The notes: generated by a model from the letters alone, not told the origin. 64,000 nt of DNA from Micromonospora phaseoli (GCF_900109115.1 NZ_FNYV01000003.1:276843-340842), one strand, 5' to 3'; shown: positions 32,952 through 42,491, counted from the first letter of the stretch. Numbers and translations: made by a program.

Positions 32952-34061
32952 TCAGGGTTGCGCGAGGCGGGCCGCGACGGCGGCGATCCGCTCGTCGGAC
33001 TCGGTCAGCGCCGCCCGGACGTACTGCCGGGCGCCGGGGCCGTAGAAGACACCCGCGGCGACCAGGATCCCCCGCCGGGCCAGCCAGTCGACGGTGTCCC
33101 AGCAGTCCTCACCCCGGGTCAGCCATAGGTAGAGCCCCGCCTCGGAGTGCTCCACCGCGAAACCGGCGTCCACGAACGCCGCCCGCAGCGTCTCGCGCCG
33201 CGCGCGGTACCGCTCCCGCTGCTCGTCGGCGTGCCGCTCGTCGCGCAGGGCGGCCACCATGGCCGCCTGCACCGGCGCGGGAACGATCATTCCCGCATGT
33301 TTGCGGATCTTGAGCAGCTCGGCCACCAGCGCCGGATCGCCGGCCACGAAGCCGGCCCGGTAGCCGGCCAGGTTGGAGCGCTTGGACAGGGAGTGCACGG
33401 CCAGCACCGACTGGTACGAGCCACCGCAGACCTCGGGCGAGAGCACCGACACCGGCTCGGCGTCCCAGCCCAGCGGCAGGTAGCACTCATCGCTGGCGAC
33501 CACCGCACCGCGCTCCCGCGCCCAGTCCACCACCTTGCGCAGGTGCCTCGCGGGCAGCACCCGACCGGTCGGGTTGCCCGGCGAGTTGACCCAGACCAGA
33601 CGCACCCGTGACGTCGGCCCGACCGCGGTCAGCGAGTCGGCGCGTACCGTGGTCGCCCCGGCCAGCCGGGCGCCGTCCTCATAGGTCGGGTAGGCGACCG
33701 AGGGCACCACCACCACGTCGCCGGGCCCCACCCCGAGCAGGGTGGGCAGCCAGGCCACCAGCTCCTTGGAGCCGATCGTCGGCAGCACCCCGAGGCCGTC
33801 GACGTCCGCGCCGCAGGCGCGGGCCACCCAGCCCGCGATCGCGTCCCGCAGCGCCGGGGTTCCGGCGGTCAGTGGATAGCCCGGCGCGTTGGACCCCTCC
33901 GCCAGGGCCTGCCTGATCACCTCCGGCACCGGGTCGACCGGCGTACCCATGGAGAGGTTGACCAGACCATCCGGATGCGCCGCGGCCAGCGCGGCTGCGG
34001 CGTCCAGGGTGTCCCAGGTGAACTCGGGCAGCCGCGACGAGACCGGCGCGGGCCGGTTCAG
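32952..34061 (-). CDS. dapC: Succinyldiaminopimelate aminotransferase
   Basis: The 369-residue class I/II PLP enzyme has YPTYEDGARLAG, WVNSPGNPTG, SDECYLPLGW and the Schiff-base segment SLSKRSNLAGYRAGF with its lysine. It makes N-succinyl-LL-2,6-diaminopimelate from the keto precursor. In M. tuberculosis dapC (Rv1178) also follows the ferredoxin gene fdxC. No in-frame ATG, GTG or TTG exists between the ferredoxin stop and the conserved LPEFTWDTLD start. The likely start is CTG 34061, overlapping the ferredoxin TGA, with GCGAGGGC upstream. A longer form from 34193 would overlap ferredoxin by 136 nt. Confidence 0.9.
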   Translation of the reverse strand: MNRPAPVSSRLPEFTWDTLDAAAALAAAHPDGLVNLSMGTPVDPVPEVIRQALAEGSNAPGYPLTAGTPALRDAIAGWVARACGADVDGLGVLPTIGSKELVAWLPTLLGVGPGDVVVVPSVAYPTYEDGARLAGATTVRADSLTAVGPTSRVRLVWVNSPGNPTGRVLPARHLRKVVDWARERGAVVASDECYLPLGWDAEPVSVLSPEVCGGSYQSVLAVHSLSKRSNLAGYRAGFVAGDPALVAELLKIRKHAGMIVPAPVQAAMVAALRDERHADEQRERYRARRETLRAAFVDAGFAVEHSEAGLYLWLTRGEDCWDTVDWLARRGILVAAGVFYGPGARQYVRAALTESDERIAAVAARLAQP

Positions 34062-34384
34062 TGGCCCTCGCCGCGCGGCGGCTGCGCGGCGACGAAGGTG
34101 GCGTCCTTCTCCACCTTGCCGACCTTCGAGGCGCCACCGGGAGAGCCCAGGTCCTCGAAGAACTCGTAGTTGGCGCCGGTGTAGTCCTTCCACTGCTCGG
34201 GGACGTCGTCCTCGTAGAAGATCGCCTCCACCGGGCAGACGGGCTCACAGGCACCACAGTCGACGCACTCGTCAGGGTGGATGTAAAGCATCCGGTTGCC
34301 CTCGTAAATGCAGTCGACCGGGCACTCCTCGATGCATGCCTTGTCGAGCACATCCACGCACGGCTCGGCGATGATGTAGGTCAC
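34058..34384 (-). CDS. fdxC: 7Fe ferredoxin (3Fe-4S / 4Fe-4S)
   Basis: The 108-residue protein has the two cluster motifs CVDVLDKACIEECPVDCI and CVDCGACEPVCP typical of actinobacterial FdxA/FdxC. It carries electrons in the cytoplasm; the partner is unknown. GTG 34384 (VTYIIAEPC) is supported by GGAGGAGAAGACC. It is divergent from the GNAT gene and translationally linked to dapC. The C-terminal segment EQWKDYTGANYEFFEDLGSP is family-typical. Confidence 0.95.
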   Translation of the reverse strand: MTYIIAEPCVDVLDKACIEECPVDCIYEGNRMLYIHPDECVDCGACEPVCPVEAIFYEDDVPEQWKDYTGANYEFFEDLGSPGGASKVGKVEKDATFVAAQPPRGEGH

Positions 34385-34463
34385 CGGTCTTCTCCTCCGC
34401 AAGACACGCCGCGATCACCCGCGACGGTAAGAGCCTAGTATCTCGCCGGGGAGGAGGTCGATC

Positions 34464-35453
34464 GTGCTCCGAGAGCAGGACGTGGGACACCGGATCGTGG
34501 TGCGGCGCCGGGTGGGCGTACGCGCCGGTCGCCCGGTCTATGCCGACGCCCTCGGCGAGCTGGTCGAGCTGACCGAGACGCATCTCACGCTGACCACCCG
34601 CCAGGGGCGGCTGCGCGTCCCGATGGCCGACGTGCACCGGGCCAAACGGGTCCCCGCGGCCCGGAGGCCCACCGCCGCCGCGGTGGTCGAGTTGGAACTC
34701 GCCGCCGACGAGGCGTGGCCGGCACCCACCCGGGGCCGGCTCGGCGACTGGTTGCTGCGGGCTGCCGACGGTTGGACCGGCCGGGCCAACTCGGCCCTGC
34801 CCGTGGGTGACCCGGACCGGCCGCTGCCGGCCGCGCTCGACCAGGTCGAACGCTGGTATGCCGAGCGGGGCCAGCCGGCGCTGGTCAACACGCCGCTGCC
34901 GCTGGCCGCACCGGTCGGCGCCGAACTCGACCGGCGAGGCTGGGGCAGCCGCCCCCCGGTGCTGGTGCAGACGGCCTCGCTCGTCGCCCTGACCCGGCGG
35001 CCAGAACCGGGAGCGGGCGGCGCCGGCGGCCCGGTGGTCGAGCTGGCGGCCGCGCCGTCGGCGGACTGGCTCGCGGTGGCCGCCGGCCGCAAGGGTGGCC
35101 TGCCGGCCGCCGCGCGACACGTGCTCACCGCCGTGGACCAGGTCCGTTTCGCCCACGTGTACGCCGACGGCGCGCTGGTCGCGATCGGCCGCGGCACGGT
35201 GACCGGCCAGGGACGCTGGCTCGGCCTGTGCCTGATCGAGGTGCTGCCCGCCGCGCGCCGGCAGGGGCTGGCCGCGCGACTGGTCGGGGCGCTCGCCGAG
35301 TGGGCCGTCGAGACCGGGGCGACCGGGGCGTTCCTCCAGGTCGAACAGGGCAACGTCGGCGCGGTCGCGCTCTACCGCAAACTGGGCTTCACCACCCACC
35401 ACACCTACCTGACCCGCGTCGGGCCGCCCGGACCGGCCGCCGCTGGCCGATGA
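34464..35453 (+). CDS. GNAT-family N-acetyltransferase with N-terminal RNA/DNA-binding-like barrel
   Basis: The 329-residue protein has a C-terminal GNAT domain: LCLIEVLPAARRQGLAARLV (acetyl-CoA loop) and QGNVGAVALYRKLGFT. The first 65 residues (VRRRVGVRAGRPVYADALGELVELTETHLTL) look like a small beta barrel, and the central part is Ala/Gly-rich. The substrate cannot be named. GTG 34464 has GGGGAGGAGG upstream and a possible TAGTAT -10 (34436-34441). Its stop is 2 nt from that of the convergent membrane protein, leaving no room for a terminator. Confidence 0.85.
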   Translation: MLREQDVGHRIVVRRRVGVRAGRPVYADALGELVELTETHLTLTTRQGRLRVPMADVHRAKRVPAARRPTAAAVVELELAADEAWPAPTRGRLGDWLLRAADGWTGRANSALPVGDPDRPLPAALDQVERWYAERGQPALVNTPLPLAAPVGAELDRRGWGSRPPVLVQTASLVALTRRPEPGAGGAGGPVVELAAAPSADWLAVAAGRKGGLPAAARHVLTAVDQVRFAHVYADGALVAIGRGTVTGQGRWLGLCLIEVLPAARRQGLAARLVGALAEWAVETGATGAFLQVEQGNVGAVALYRKLGFTTHHTYLTRVGPPGPAAAGR

Positions 35454-35455
35454 CG

Positions 35456-35920
35456 TCAGCGGCGGACGATGCGGCGGGGCTTGGCCACGGCGGTCTCGGC
35501 GTACCGCTGGAGGCTCCGCGAACGGTAGTCGCGGCCGAGCGTGGTCAGCAGCAGGTAGCCCAGCAGCGTCCCGGCGGTGCTCGCCACCAGGTAGAGCCCG
35601 ATCTGCGCGAAGAACGTGCCGCCGCCACCGGCGAACGGGTTGTTGCCGACCAGCAGCGGCCCGACCAGCACGGTCAGCCCGAGCGCGATACCCACCGCGC
35701 TGGCCACCTCGCCGGCCCACTGCGCCAGCGGACGCCGGCCGCCCCAGACGAAGGCGACCCCGGCCAGAATCAGACCGATCACCACGAACATCCCGAGCGA
35801 GACCCGGTCGGCGACGGTGTCGTCCCCGTCGAACCCGAACCGGATGACCAACCGGGCCACCACGTTGACCGCGAACAGTGCGATCGCGAGCACCCCGACC
35901 GCGCGCCAACGCTGTCCCAT
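35456..35920 (-). CDS. Small integral membrane protein (four predicted helices)
   Basis: This 154-residue hypothetical protein has hydrophobic segments at about 8-25, 40-60, 72-92 and 105-130, and a basic tail (AKPRRIVRR). It is not recognised. GGGAGGCGTGTG precedes ATG 35920, which is preferred over the upstream ATG at 35992. It may be co-transcribed with the membrane protein and mshB upstream, since all run leftwards. Confidence 0.7.
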   Translation of the reverse strand: MGQRWRAVGVLAIALFAVNVVARLVIRFGFDGDDTVADRVSLGMFVVIGLILAGVAFVWGGRRPLAQWAGEVASAVGIALGLTVLVGPLLVGNNPFAGGGGTFFAQIGLYLVASTAGTLLGYLLLTTLGRDYRSRSLQRYAETAVAKPRRIVRR

Positions 35921-35999
35921 CACACGCCTCCCGCCGTACCACCCGCCCCGATGGCGGGTCTCCTTGGCAGGAATATCTACCACTCGTTGCACAGCGCCG

Positions 36000-36461
36000 T
36001 CAGTACCGGCCGGCCGGCGAACCGACCGGGGCGAGGATGGACCGGAACGCCATCACCGCGAACGTCATCGCACCGGCCACCACCAGGGTGAGTCCGACCC
36101 AGTTACCGACGAGCAGCACATCACCCTCGTCGGTCCGGTCGGCGGCGACCATCATGACCGCCACCCACGGCAGCGCCGGCAGGGCGACCGCCCAGCGGCG
36201 ACCCACCGTCTCGATGGCGAACCAACTCAACGCCACGTTCGCGATCACCGCCACGAGCACCGCCGCTCCGACCAGGTACCCGCCGATCCGCAGCGGGGCG
36301 AGCAGCAGTTCCAGCACCGCGGTCGCCGCCCCGGCGACGACCGCGAGCACGCCGCCGGTCACCCGCAACCCGATGTCGACGATCCGGCGCAGCCGGCTGG
36401 GCCGCGACGGCTGCTGTTCCTGCTCCTGCGGGGCGACCGACATCGCGGCGGGCAGTGTCAC
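36000..36461 (-). CDS. Small integral membrane protein downstream of mshB
   Basis: The 153-residue hypothetical protein has about four hydrophobic stretches ([36 protein letters not shown], and two more). GTG 36461 overlaps the mshB stop by 4 nt (GTGA). An internal ATG 36443 is an alternative. A small membrane protein also follows mshB in mycobacteria, but homology is not shown here. No function is assigned. Confidence 0.7.
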   Translation of the reverse strand: MTLPAAMSVAPQEQEQQPSRPSRLRRIVDIGLRVTGGVLAVVAGAATAVLELLLAPLRIGGYLVGAAVLVAVIANVALSWFAIETVGRRWAVALPALPWVAVMMVAADRTDEGDVLLVGNWVGLTLVVAGAMTFAVMAFRSILAPVGSPAGRY

Positions 36462-37375
36462 CGGTGACCGGCCGACGTGACCGGCGCACGCGGCGGTGCG
36501 CCATCGACATCCAACCCGGCGAACAGGTCCGACTCCCACCCGTGCGGGCCGGCGCCCGGGCCCTTCTTCCCCACCGCGAGGGTGAAGTACTCCACCCCCA
36601 TGAACTCGGCACCGAAGTTGCCGGCGATCGAGTAGAGCCAGGAGGTGGCCGGGATCTGGGTGGCGTGGGCGCGCATCGCCGCTTCCTTCGCGGCGTGCTG
36701 CTCGGTGGCGTCGATCCGCGCCGCGATCTCCTCGTCGGGCGTGCAGAAGGGCAGCTCGGTCGCGTCGGCGATGCCGGCGAAGGGGTTGTCCGACGCCTCC
36801 GCGAAGTGCGTCATGCCCGCCTCCAGTACGCTGCGCGGCATCGCCGTCCAGTAGGTCTTCGCCGGAGCGAGCCCCTCGACGGCGGCCAGTTCGGCGGCGC
36901 GCATCGCCACCCGGTGCGCCTGGATGTGGTCGGGGTGGCCGTAGAAGCCGTTGCCGTCGTACGTGATCATCACCTGCGGCCGCACCTCGCGGATGATCTC
37001 CAGCAGGTGCCCGGCCGCCTCGTCGAGGTCGGCGCCCCAGAAAGCCCGGGGGTGCTCGTTGGTCGACAGGCCCATCATGCCCGAGTCGCGGTAGCGACCG
37101 GCGCCGCCGAGGAACCGGTGGTCGGTCACGCCGAGCTCGGCACAGGCGGTGGCCAACTCGGCGATCCGGTACCCGCCGAGCTGGTCGGCCTCGGCGGCGG
37201 CGAGACCGGCCAGCTCCGGCACATGGATCTCGCCCTCCTCGCCCAGGGTGCAGGTGACCAGGGTGACGTGGGCACCCGCGGCCGCGTAGTGAGCCATGGT
37301 CGAACCGGTGCCGATGGACTCGTCGTCGGGGTGCGCGTGGACCAGCAGCAGGCGGCGGTCGGGCAGCGTCGTCAC
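36458..37375 (-). CDS. mshB: N-acetyl-1-D-myo-inosityl-2-amino-2-deoxy-alpha-D-glucopyranoside deacetylase
   Basis: The 305-residue LmbE/PIG-L-type enzyme removes acetyl from GlcNAc-inositol, the second step of mycothiol synthesis. Zinc-site motifs are AHPDDE near the N-terminus and GHPDH ([13 protein letters not shown]) mid-protein. GTG 37375 is chosen because it leaves the N-terminus close to the mycobacterial length and lies 7 nt after TAGAGT. The next GTG upstream (37384) is in frame and also possible. Together with Mrx1 it indicates a mycothiol-based thiol system. It is divergent from the S9 peptidase. Confidence 0.95.
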   Translation of the reverse strand: MTTLPDRRLLLVHAHPDDESIGTGSTMAHYAAAGAHVTLVTCTLGEEGEIHVPELAGLAAAEADQLGGYRIAELATACAELGVTDHRFLGGAGRYRDSGMMGLSTNEHPRAFWGADLDEAAGHLLEIIREVRPQVMITYDGNGFYGHPDHIQAHRVAMRAAELAAVEGLAPAKTYWTAMPRSVLEAGMTHFAEASDNPFAGIADATELPFCTPDEEIAARIDATEQHAAKEAAMRAHATQIPATSWLYSIAGNFGAEFMGVEYFTLAVGKKGPGAGPHGWESDLFAGLDVDGAPPRAPVTSAGHR

Positions 37376-37382
37376 GGTGGTC

Positions 37383-37388
37383 ACTCTA
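37383..37388 (-). promoter_or_regulatory. -10 box for leaderless mshB
   Basis: TAGAGT ends 7 nt before GTG 37375, which argues for that start. Confidence 0.5.
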
Positions 37389-37457
37389 ACCGGCGGTTCT
37401 GCCGGATCCGCCCTGACGCGTCCGCTCAGGTCGGTCACATCGGCCTCGGCACCGGCC

Positions 37458-37463
37458 TACGAT
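37458..37463 (+). promoter_or_regulatory. -10 box for leaderless S9 peptidase
   Basis: TACGAT ends 7 nt before GTG 37471. No ribosome site is visible in between. Confidence 0.55.
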
Positions 37464-37470
37464 CTGGCCT

Positions 37471-39618
37471 GTGGACTTTCCCGAGCTGGCCGCCCGCACC
37501 CGCAGGTTCAGCCACGGGGCGCCGCGCGCCGTCTCCGTGGCCGGCGACGGCGCGCGGGTGATCTTCCTTCGTTCCACCGGACCGGAGGATCCGGCCGACG
37601 CACTCTGGATGTTGGACGTGGCGACCGGCGCGGAACGGCTGGTCGCCGACCCGGGCGCCCTGCTCGGCGCGCACGCCGACGCCGAGGCGCTGAGCCCGGG
37701 GGAACGCGCCCGGCGCGAGCGGCTGCGGCTGAGCGCCTCGGGCATCGGCTCGTACGCCCTGGACGGGGCCGGGCGGGTGGCGGTGTTCGCCCTGGCCGGC
37801 CGACTCTTCCGCGCCGACCTGGTACACGGCGACGTGATCGAGGTGCCCGCCGTCGGCCCGGTGCTCGACCCCTGGCCGGATCCGGGTGGTCAGCGGCTGG
37901 CCTACGTGACCGACGCGGCCGAGGGGGTACGCCGGGGCGAGCTGCGGGTGGTCGACACCGACGGCAGCGACTCGATCCTCGCCGGCGAGGACTCCGGGGT
38001 GCTCTGGGGTCTGCCCGAGCACATCGCCGCGGAGGAGTTCGGGCGGCACCGCGGGTACTGGTGGGCACCGGACGGCCGGTCGGTGCTGGCCGCCCGGGTC
38101 GACGAGTCCCGGCTGCCCCGCTGGCACCTGCACGACCCGGCGCAGCCGGCGAGTCCGCCGACCACCGTCGCGTACCCGGTCGCCGGTGGCCCGAACGCGG
38201 AGGTCAGCCTGCACCTGCTCGACCTCGACGGCGGTTGGGTCGACGTGCACTGGGACCGGGAGACCTACCCGTACCTGACCGCGGTGCACTGGGGCGAGGG
38301 CGCTCCGCTGATCACCGTGCTGCGCCGCGCGCAGCAACACGGGCTGGTGCTCGCGATCGACCCGCGTACCGGGGAGACCCAGGTGCACGCCGAGCTGGCC
38401 GACCCGCGTTGGGTCGAACCGATCCCGGGCACGCCCGCGCACCTGCCCGACGGGCGGGTGCTGGTCGGCGGGGAACTGGCCCACGACGGGTACGACGCCC
38501 GCTGCCTCTTCGCCGACGGCACGCTGCTCACCCCGCCCTCGCTGTACGTGCGCCGGGTGGTCGGCCGACTGGCCGCCGCCACCGGCCCGGCGGACCTGCT
38601 GGTGGAGGCGAGCGACGGCGAGCCGAGCGAGCAGCACCTGTTCCGGGTGCGGACCAGCATCGGCGGCGGGGTCGAAGCCCGCCGCCTGACCTGCGACGCC
38701 GGCTGGCACCGCGCCGCGGTCGGCGGCGACGTGCTGGTCGTCGGCAGCGCCTCGCTGGACCATGCGGGCATCCGGTGGACGGTACGGCAGGGCGACCGGG
38801 AGGTGGGCGTGCTCAGGTCGCTGGCCGCCACCCCCAGCTACTCCCCGCTCCCGCTGCTGGAGCGGGTCACCGACCGACGGTTGCCCTCGGCGGTGCTCTA
38901 CCCCGACAACCACGTCAGCGGGCGACGGCTGCCGGTGCTGCTGGACGTCTACGGCGGGCCGGGACACCAGGAGGTGCTCGCCGCCCGCTCGGCGTGGCTG
39001 GAGCGGCAGTGGTGGGCCGACGCCGGCTTCGCGGTGGTGGTGATCGACAACCGGGGCACGCCGGGCATCGCCCCGTCGTACGAGAAGGCCATCCACCGGC
39101 GGGTGGCCGACGTGATCCTGCTCGACCAGGTGGAGGCGCTCACCGCCCTCGCCGACAAGCACCCGGACCTGGACCTGGGCCGGGTCGGAGTGCGGGGCTG
39201 GTCGTTCGGGGGCTGGCTGGCCGGCCTGGCGGTGCTACGCCATCCGGAGCTGTTCCGGTGCGGGATCGCCGGCGCGCCGGTCAGCGACTGGGCCCTCTAC
39301 GACACCGCGTACAGCGAGCGTTATCTCGGCCTGCCCGCCGACGGCGAGGACGTGTACGCGCACCACTCGCTGGTGGAGCTGGCCGCCGAGCCGGTCACCG
39401 ATCCGGCGCAGGCCCGGCCGCTGCTGCTGGTGCACGGCATGGTCGACGACAACGTGGTGGCGGCGCACACGCTCCGGCTGTCGGCGGCGCTGCTGGCCGC
39501 CGGCCGGCCACACTCGGTGCTGCCGCTGACCGGCGCCACCCACATGGCGGCCGGCGGTCTCGCCGAACGCCTCCTCCGCCTGGAACTCGACTTCCTCCGC
39601 ACCCACCTTGCCGGGTGA
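37471..39618 (+). CDS. S9-family serine peptidase (dipeptidyl peptidase IV type)
   Basis: This 715-residue protein has an N-terminal beta-propeller (DPPIV N-terminal domain, about residues 40-450) and a C-terminal alpha/beta-hydrolase. The nucleophile elbow is RGWSFGGWLAG, the acid is in LLVHGMVDDNV, and the catalytic histidine is in TGATHMAAG. EEFGRHRGYWWAPDG resembles the DPPIV substrate N-terminus-binding Glu motif. It probably removes N-terminal X-Pro dipeptides. No signal peptide is present, so it should be cytoplasmic. An oligopeptide transporter operon ends 10 nt away on the opposite strand, a sensible partner for peptide use. Confidence 0.93.
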   Translation: MDFPELAARTRRFSHGAPRAVSVAGDGARVIFLRSTGPEDPADALWMLDVATGAERLVADPGALLGAHADAEALSPGERARRERLRLSASGIGSYALDGAGRVAVFALAGRLFRADLVHGDVIEVPAVGPVLDPWPDPGGQRLAYVTDAAEGVRRGELRVVDTDGSDSILAGEDSGVLWGLPEHIAAEEFGRHRGYWWAPDGRSVLAARVDESRLPRWHLHDPAQPASPPTTVAYPVAGGPNAEVSLHLLDLDGGWVDVHWDRETYPYLTAVHWGEGAPLITVLRRAQQHGLVLAIDPRTGETQVHAELADPRWVEPIPGTPAHLPDGRVLVGGELAHDGYDARCLFADGTLLTPPSLYVRRVVGRLAAATGPADLLVEASDGEPSEQHLFRVRTSIGGGVEARRLTCDAGWHRAAVGGDVLVVGSASLDHAGIRWTVRQGDREVGVLRSLAATPSYSPLPLLERVTDRRLPSAVLYPDNHVSGRRLPVLLDVYGGPGHQEVLAARSAWLERQWWADAGFAVVVIDNRGTPGIAPSYEKAIHRRVADVILLDQVEALTALADKHPDLDLGRVGVRGWSFGGWLAGLAVLRHPELFRCGIAGAPVSDWALYDTAYSERYLGLPADGEDVYAHHSLVELAAEPVTDPAQARPLLLVHGMVDDNVVAAHTLRLSAALLAAGRPHSVLPLTGATHMAAGGLAERLLRLELDFLRTHLAG

Positions 39619-39628
39619 GGAAGTAGCG

Positions 39629-41371
39629 CTACGGCTTGACGTGGGCGTTGACCAGGGAGGGGAAACCGAAGACGCTGGAGACGAAGATCCCGCCGACCTT
39701 GGAGCCGTGCACCAGGTACGCGACGTCGACGTAGAGCGGCACCACCGGGGCGTGCTCCTTCATGATCCGCTCGTCGAGCTTCGCCCACTCCGGGCCCTGC
39801 TCGGTCGGGGGCAGGGCGAGGATCCGGTCGAGTTCGACGTTGATCGCGGGATCGTTGAAGTACGACTCGTTGCTGTTGCCCTCGGCCCGGATGCTGCGGC
39901 CGTCGTATAGCACCGGCAGGATCGACGCGCCACTGGGCCAGTCGGCGGCCCAGGAGCTGAGGTACAGGTCCCAGGGGTTGTCCCTCTTCTTGATCTCGTC
40001 GAGCTTGGCGTCGTCCGGGATGTTGCGGATCGTGATCTTGAATCCGGCGCGCTCCAGATTGCCCTTGAGCTGCGTCGCCACCTGCTGCTCGACCGCGCTG
40101 TCGGCCGCGCCGAGGACCAGTTCGGGGGTCTGCCCGCCGAGCAGCTCCCGTGCCTTCTCCAGCTCCCCGTTCAGGCCCGCCGGATACGCGTCGTAGGCCC
40201 GGTGGCCGATGGTTGACGACGGCATCAGCGTGGTCATCGGCGCGGCCACGTGCTGCCCACCGAGCACCTTGACCAGGCCCTCCCGGTCGATGGCGTAGTT
40301 GAGTGCCTGGCGCACCCGCAGGTCGGTGACCCGCCGATTGTTGATCACCAGGTGGTTGGCGCTCGGCGTCGGGGACAGGATGGTCCGGGACCGCAGCGCC
40401 GCGTCGCCGACGACCCGGGACACGAGGGAGGCGGGCACGTAGTTCCACGACAGGGCGCTCTGGTCGGCTCCGCTGTCGGCGATCACCCGGTTGGCCGCGG
40501 CGTCGGGGGTGGGGCCGAAGGTCCAGACGAACCGCTCCGGGTACTGGTGGCGCACCGGGTCGGTGGCGGCGTCCCAGTGCTCGTTGCGCTCCAGCACGAC
40601 CTCGACGCCCGCCTGGTACCGGGTGACCTTGTAGGGCCCGGACGAGAAGGGCGCGTTGCCGAGGTTGATCCCGGTGTCCTTGTCCGGCGGAAGCGGCGCG
40701 GTCGATGGCAGTGACGCCGCGAACGGCAGGTCGCAGCGGGGTTTGGCGAACTCGAAGCGCAGCGTCCGCTCGTCCGGTGTGCTCAGTCCGGGCGGCAGCC
40801 CCGTGCGGTTGGCCGTGAAGTCCCACACGGTGTCGTACTGCGGGTTGTCGGCCAGCCACTCCTGGAGGTAGGTCGGCCCGCCGGCGAGGTCCGGATCGAA
40901 GGAGCGGGCGATCCCATAGGCGATCTCCTTCGAGGTCACCGGCCGGCCGTCCTCGAACTTCACGCCGTCCTTGATCTTGAATTCCCAGAGCTTGCAGTCG
41001 TCGTTGACGTTGTTGCCCGGCGTCTCGGCCAGGTCGCCGACCAGCACCAGATTGCCCGCGCCGTCGTCCTTCCAGGTGGTCAGGAAGCGCGCGAAGAGCG
41101 GCGCGGCCAGCAGGCCCACGAACGAGTACGTCCGCTGCGGGTCCAGGTGGGCGATCGGAGTCTCCCGGATGATGGTGAAGGTGCCGCCGGCCTGCGCGCC
41201 GGGCACCGCCGGTGCCGGCCCCGTCGAGTCCTTCGGATCGGTGGCGATGACCCCCGTCTGCCGCCGGTCGATGTCCACCGTGACGCCCTCGCCCGTGTTC
41301 TTCGAACAGGCAGCCAGGGACACCACCAGTGCGATCGCTCCACCAGCCGCAACCGCCGCGCGTGGTCTCAT
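39629..41371 (-). CDS. ABC transporter substrate-binding lipoprotein, family 5 (oligopeptide/dipeptide)
   Basis: The 580-residue lipoprotein has a lipobox (VVSLAAC, Cys about 22) after a short signal. The family 5 SBP fold is clear from GDLAETPGNNVNDDCKLWEFKIKDGVKFEDG and DLRVRQALNYAIDREGLV. It captures peptides outside the membrane for the permease pair. GGGAGGCGGCGG lies before ATG 41371. It is the last gene of the operon, 125 nt after the DppB-type permease, and may have its own promoter. Confidence 0.93.
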   Translation of the reverse strand: MRPRAAVAAGGAIALVVSLAACSKNTGEGVTVDIDRRQTGVIATDPKDSTGPAPAVPGAQAGGTFTIIRETPIAHLDPQRTYSFVGLLAAPLFARFLTTWKDDGAGNLVLVGDLAETPGNNVNDDCKLWEFKIKDGVKFEDGRPVTSKEIAYGIARSFDPDLAGGPTYLQEWLADNPQYDTVWDFTANRTGLPPGLSTPDERTLRFEFAKPRCDLPFAASLPSTAPLPPDKDTGINLGNAPFSSGPYKVTRYQAGVEVVLERNEHWDAATDPVRHQYPERFVWTFGPTPDAAANRVIADSGADQSALSWNYVPASLVSRVVGDAALRSRTILSPTPSANHLVINNRRVTDLRVRQALNYAIDREGLVKVLGGQHVAAPMTTLMPSSTIGHRAYDAYPAGLNGELEKARELLGGQTPELVLGAADSAVEQQVATQLKGNLERAGFKITIRNIPDDAKLDEIKKRDNPWDLYLSSWAADWPSGASILPVLYDGRSIRAEGNSNESYFNDPAINVELDRILALPPTEQGPEWAKLDERIMKEHAPVVPLYVDVAYLVHGSKVGGIFVSSVFGFPSLVNAHVKP

Positions 41372-41495
41372 CCGCCGCCTCCCGCACCTGGGATGCCGCC
41401 GGCCGGACACCGACGCACCGAGGGACACAAAGAAGAAAAACTTCGATCTTTGTAACATTTGCCGGCAACTACCGCCACCGACTTCCGGTGCCGGC

Positions 41496-42482
41496 TCAGC
41501 CGAACCGGACCCGCGGGTCGATGACCGCGTAGAGCAGGTCCACCAGCAGGTTCGCCAGCACCACGAACACCGCCGCGACCAGCACGGTGGCCATGATGGT
41601 CGGCAGGTCGCCGTCGCGTACCGCCTCGACCGCCGTCCGGCCGAGCCCCTGGATACCGAAGGTCGTCTCGGTGATCACCGTGCCGCCGAGCGCCGCGCCG
41701 ACGTCCAGCCCGGCCACGGTCACCACCGGAGTGATCGCCGCGCGCAGCGCGTGTCGCCCGTACACCCTCGACCGGGGCAGGCCCTTGGCCCGCGCGGTGC
41801 GGACGAAGTCCTCGCTCAGCGTCTCCAGCAGCTGCGCCCGGAACAGCCGGGCGTAGATCGCGGAGAACAGGAACGCCAGCGAGACCCAGGCGAGCACCAG
41901 CCCGCTCGCCCAACGCCACGGGTCCGTCGACAGCGGGGTGTATGCCGGCACCGGCAACCAGCGCAGCGTGTAGACGAAGACCAGCAGCAGCACCGCGCCG
42001 ACGAAGTACAGCTGAAACGAGGCCCCGGCCAGCGAGAAGCCGATCGCCGCCCGGTCCAGCCAGGTGCCCCGGCGCAGCGCCGAGACCAGGCCCAGACCGA
42101 CGCCGAGCAGCAGCCACAGGATCGCCGCCGGGATGACGATGCTCAGCGTCACCGGCAGCACCCGGGCGAGCGTGTCGGTGACCGCCTCGTTGTTGACGTA
42201 TGACCAGCCCAGGCACGGCGCGTCGCACCGACCACCCTGGGCGCCACCCAGGTCCCGTCCGGTGACGATCCCCTTCAGGTAGCCCGCGTACTGGGTCACC
42301 AGCGGATCGCGCAGGCCCAACTCCTGGCGTACCCGCTCCAGCCGCTCGGGGTCGCAGTTCTTCGGGCACATGCCGCTGACCGGGTCGCGGGGCAGGGCGA
42401 AGAACATCAGGAAGGTCAGCACGCTCACCGCGAAGAGGGTGAGCACGGCCGAGAGGGCCCGCCTGAGCAGGAAGCGCGCCAT
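41496..42482 (-). CDS. Oligopeptide ABC transporter permease, DppB type
   Basis: The 328-residue membrane protein begins RFLLRRALSAVLTLFAVSVLTF, the standard first helix of DppB/OppB. It has the EAA loop TARAKGLPRSRVYGRHALR. The periplasmic loop contains an unusual cysteine-rich segment (MCPKNCDPERL, and GGRCDAPCLG), perhaps disulfide-bonded. It forms the transmembrane channel with the DppC-type subunit. It starts 10 nt after the preceding gene. Confidence 0.92.
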   Translation of the reverse strand: MARFLLRRALSAVLTLFAVSVLTFLMFFALPRDPVSGMCPKNCDPERLERVRQELGLRDPLVTQYAGYLKGIVTGRDLGGAQGGRCDAPCLGWSYVNNEAVTDTLARVLPVTLSIVIPAAILWLLLGVGLGLVSALRRGTWLDRAAIGFSLAGASFQLYFVGAVLLLVFVYTLRWLPVPAYTPLSTDPWRWASGLVLAWVSLAFLFSAIYARLFRAQLLETLSEDFVRTARAKGLPRSRVYGRHALRAAITPVVTVAGLDVGAALGGTVITETTFGIQGLGRTAVEAVRDGDLPTIMATVLVAAVFVVLANLLVDLLYAVIDPRVRFG

Positions 42483-42491
42483 CGAGAACCC

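Noticed and set aside
28958..33313. Very long open frame (about 1450 codons) on the plus strand
   Set aside because: It runs antisense to the SIMPL and tyrA genes and out of frame with the M48 gene. Its translation is Arg/Gly/Pro-rich with no domain, a typical shadow of GC-rich third positions.
37296..39626. 776-codon plus-strand frame overlapping the S9 peptidase
   Set aside because: The S9 peptidase frame has the catalytic motifs; this alternative frame is low-complexity Arg/Gly/Ala sequence.
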